Part shown: piece after piece, positions 62,250-64,000 of the stretch
How the letters are laid out: every line of letters starts with the position of its first letter
How positions within the stretch are numbered: the stretch's first letter is position 1
Source of the DNA: Bradyrhizobium sp. BR13661
Lineage (GTDB): Bacteria; Pseudomonadota; Alphaproteobacteria; Rhizobiales; Xanthobacteraceae
DNA length: 64,000 bases
Assembly (NCBI RefSeq): GCF_029892425.1
Contig: NZ_JARXWB010000006.1
Coordinates: forward strand, 62,001-126,000
Direction of reading: 5' to 3'
Position numbers and translations under genes: made by a program
The notes under the pieces: model-generated
Databases searched by the model: none
The model's input: the letters and a program-made list of their open reading frames with translations, nothing else
What the model was told of the DNA's origin: nothing

Positions 62250-64000
62250 ATGACAAGTGACGTAGCAGTTCCCGCCCCGGAAACGGCGGCGGCCAATGGG
62301 CATGGCGATGCCCACACCACCGCCGGTTTCGGCGCGCTGACGCTTGGCAGCATCGGCGTGGTCTATGGCGATATCGGCACCAGCCCGCTCTACGCGTTCC
62401 GCGAGGCGGTGATGGCGGCGTCCGGTGCGGAAGGCGCGCCGACGCCGATGGCTGTCCTCGGCGTGGTGTCCCTGATCCTGTGGGCGCTGATCGTCGTGGT
62501 GACGCTCAAATACGTCGTGATCCTCCTGCGCGCCGACAACAACGGCGAGGGCGGCACACTGGCCCTGATGGCGCTGGCCCAGCGCGCGGTCGGCACCGGC
62601 GGGTCGACCATCGTCATGCTCGGCATCATCTCCGGCGCGCTGTTCTACGGCGATGCCGTGATCACGCCGGCGGTATCGGTGCTGTCGGCGCTCGAAGGCA
62701 TGAAGGACGTCACGTTGACCTTCGAGCCCTACATCGTACCGCTGACCGTGGTGATCCTGGTCGTCCTGTTCGCCGTGCAATCGCGCGGCACCGCCCGCGT
62801 TGCGGCGTTCTTCGGACCGGTGATGTGCGTCTGGTTTGGCGTGATTGCGGCCGCGGCGATCGTTCCGATCATCCAGCAGCCGCAGGTGCTGCTCGCGCTG
62901 AACCCCTATTATGCGATGTCGTTCATGCTCCACCACGGCATCATCGGCTTTGTCACTCTGGGCGCGGTGTTTCTGGCGGTCACTGGCGCCGAGGCGCTCT
63001 ATGCGGACCTCGGCCATTTCGGCAAACGGCCGATCCAGACCGCCTGGCTGTTCATCGTGCTGCCGTCGCTGGCGCTGAACTACCTGGGGCAGGGCGCGCT
63101 CGTCCTCGGCGATCCCGCCGCGATCGAGAGCCCGTTCTTCCAGCTCTTCCCGCAAGGCTTCGTCCGCGGCAGCATGGTCGTGCTGGCTACGGCCGCCACC
63201 GTCATCGCGAGCCAGGCCGTCATCACCGGCGCCTATTCGCTGACGCGACAGGCGATCCAGCTCGGGCTGCTGCCGCGCTTCGAAATTCGCCATACGTCTG
63301 AAGCCCATTCGGGGCAGATCTTCATCCCGCGCATCAACCAGCTGCTGCTGGTGGCGGTGATCATGATGGTGCTGCTGTTCCGCTCCTCCAGCGCGCTGGC
63401 GTCGGCCTATGGCATCGCCGTGACCGGCACCATGGTGGTCACCGGCATGATGGGCTTTGTCGTGGTCTGGAAGGCCTGGAAGTGGTCGCCGCTGGGGGCG
63501 GCCGCCCTGATCGCGCCGTTCCTGTTCCTCGACCTGACCTTCCTCGCTGCGAACCTTCTCAAGGTGTTCGAGGGCGGCTGGGTGCCGCTGGCGCTCGGCT
63601 CTCTCATGATCATCATGATGTACACATGGCGGCGGGGCAGCCGGCTGTTGTTCGAGAAGTCGCGCAAGCTGGAATTCCCGCTCGCTGACCTCGTGGCGAT
63701 GCTGGAGAAGCGGCCGCCGCAGCGGGTGCCGGGAACCGCCGTGTTCCTGACCAGTGATCCCCTGAGCGCGCCGACCGCGCTGATGCATAGTCTGAAACAC
63801 TACAAAGTGCTTCACGAGAAGAATGTCATTCTCACCATCGAAACCGCGCAGACCCCGCGCATCGATCCGGCCGAGCGGGTGAAGCTGGAGGCGATCAGCC
63901 CGACCTTCTCCAAGGTGACGCTGAAGTTCGGCTTCATGGAATCGCCCAACGTGCCGAAGGCGCTTGCCATCGCCCGCAAGCTTGGCTGGCAGTTCGACAT
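62250..64000 (+). CDS. kup: Low-affinity potassium transporter Kup (copy 2, cut at the right edge)
   Basis: At least 583 codons of a second Kup. It starts [20 protein letters not shown], followed by [20 protein letters not shown]. It keeps the same motifs as copy 1 ([62 protein letters not shown]) and reaches the C-terminal [16 protein letters not shown] segment before the window ends. No stop codon occurs. The two copies are clear paralogues in tandem with different N-termini; tandem kup pairs are a known feature of this group. About 50 residues are missing. Confidence 0.95.
   Translation, partial: MTSDVAVPAPETAAANGHGDAHTTAGFGALTLGSIGVVYGDIGTSPLYAFREAVMAASGAEGAPTPMAVLGVVSLILWALIVVVTLKYVVILLRADNNGEGGTLALMALAQRAVGTGGSTIVMLGIISGALFYGDAVITPAVSVLSALEGMKDVTLTFEPYIVPLTVVILVVLFAVQSRGTARVAAFFGPVMCVWFGVIAAAAIVPIIQQPQVLLALNPYYAMSFMLHHGIIGFVTLGAVFLAVTGAEALYADLGHFGKRPIQTAWLFIVLPSLALNYLGQGALVLGDPAAIESPFFQLFPQGFVRGSMVVLATAATVIASQAVITGAYSLTRQAIQLGLLPRFEIRHTSEAHSGQIFIPRINQLLLVAVIMMVLLFRSSSALASAYGIAVTGTMVVTGMMGFVVVWKAWKWSPLGAAALIAPFLFLDLTFLAANLLKVFEGGWVPLALGSLMIIMMYTWRRGSRLLFEKSRKLEFPLADLVAMLEKRPPQRVPGTAVFLTSDPLSAPTALMHSLKHYKVLHEKNVILTIETAQTPRIDPAERVKLEAISPTFSKVTLKFGFMESPNVPKALAIARKLGWQFD

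Noticed and set aside
62037..63815. 592-codon open frame on the minus strand
   Set aside because: It is antisense to the second kup; the His/Arg/Gln-rich translation is a mirror artefact of transporter codons.

Overview
The window is a 64 kb piece of a GC-rich alphaproteobacterial chromosome. The best fit is Bradyrhizobium or a close relative in the Nitrobacteraceae. This rests on the gene content (two Kup transporters in tandem, a DUF2865 protein, TakP-type TRAP binding proteins, a class II DAHP synthase, a cysS-GNAT-cimA operon), on the codon use, and on short intergenic palindromes typical of the group. It is ordinary core-type sequence, densely coding on both strands. I see no prophage, insertion sequence, CRISPR array, rRNA or tRNA. 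The first gene (a cation/proton antiporter, minus strand) and the last (a second Kup, plus strand) are cut by the window edges.

Layout. 0-7 kb: antiporter fragment, beta-hydroxyacid dehydrogenase, VOC protein, the Fe-S carrier ATPase Mrp, two paralogous Tat-exported TRAP binding proteins, and small unknown genes. 7-15 kb: small zinc-ribbon and coiled-coil proteins, a TauE/SafE permease, an exported epoxide hydrolase, an enoyl-CoA isomerase-like crotonase, a two-component system and an M20 peptidase. 15-25 kb: the TRAP membrane subunits DctQM (the nearest partners for the two binding proteins), MoaA, a PEGA-like lipoprotein, Gph, RpiA, a DUF2059 protein, glutathione reductase and a porin. 25-31 kb: a CxxC-rich YkgJ-like protein, a bicupin, PaiB, a redoxin, and an unusual MOSC-ferredoxin reductase fusion. 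31-37 kb: a TerB / small membrane protein / TerC / YqhA operon, AraC and LysR regulators, a small HTH protein and a GST.

37-42 kb: the most interesting segment. Two four-repeat DUF347 membrane proteins flank a small exported protein, and this unit is divergent from an OmpR-family regulator and its kinase. The shared intergenic region carries two pairs of direct repeats (CCTAAGTC, 11 bp period). One pair lies upstream of each unit, and both read the same way relative to transcription. This looks like a complete regulon of unknown function built into one locus.

42-64 kb: housekeeping metabolism. In order: alpha/beta hydrolase; class II DAHP synthase, DgkA and NadE; a DUF2865 protein; CysS, GNAT and citramalate synthase; VOC and LOG proteins; an Atm1-type ABC exporter; Psd and PssA for phosphatidylethanolamine synthesis; RraA-like and SDR proteins; a MotA/MotB-type stator pair; two Kup potassium transporters.

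Start sites were chosen from ribosome-binding sites and family lengths. All functional assignments come from reading motifs by eye, without database searches.
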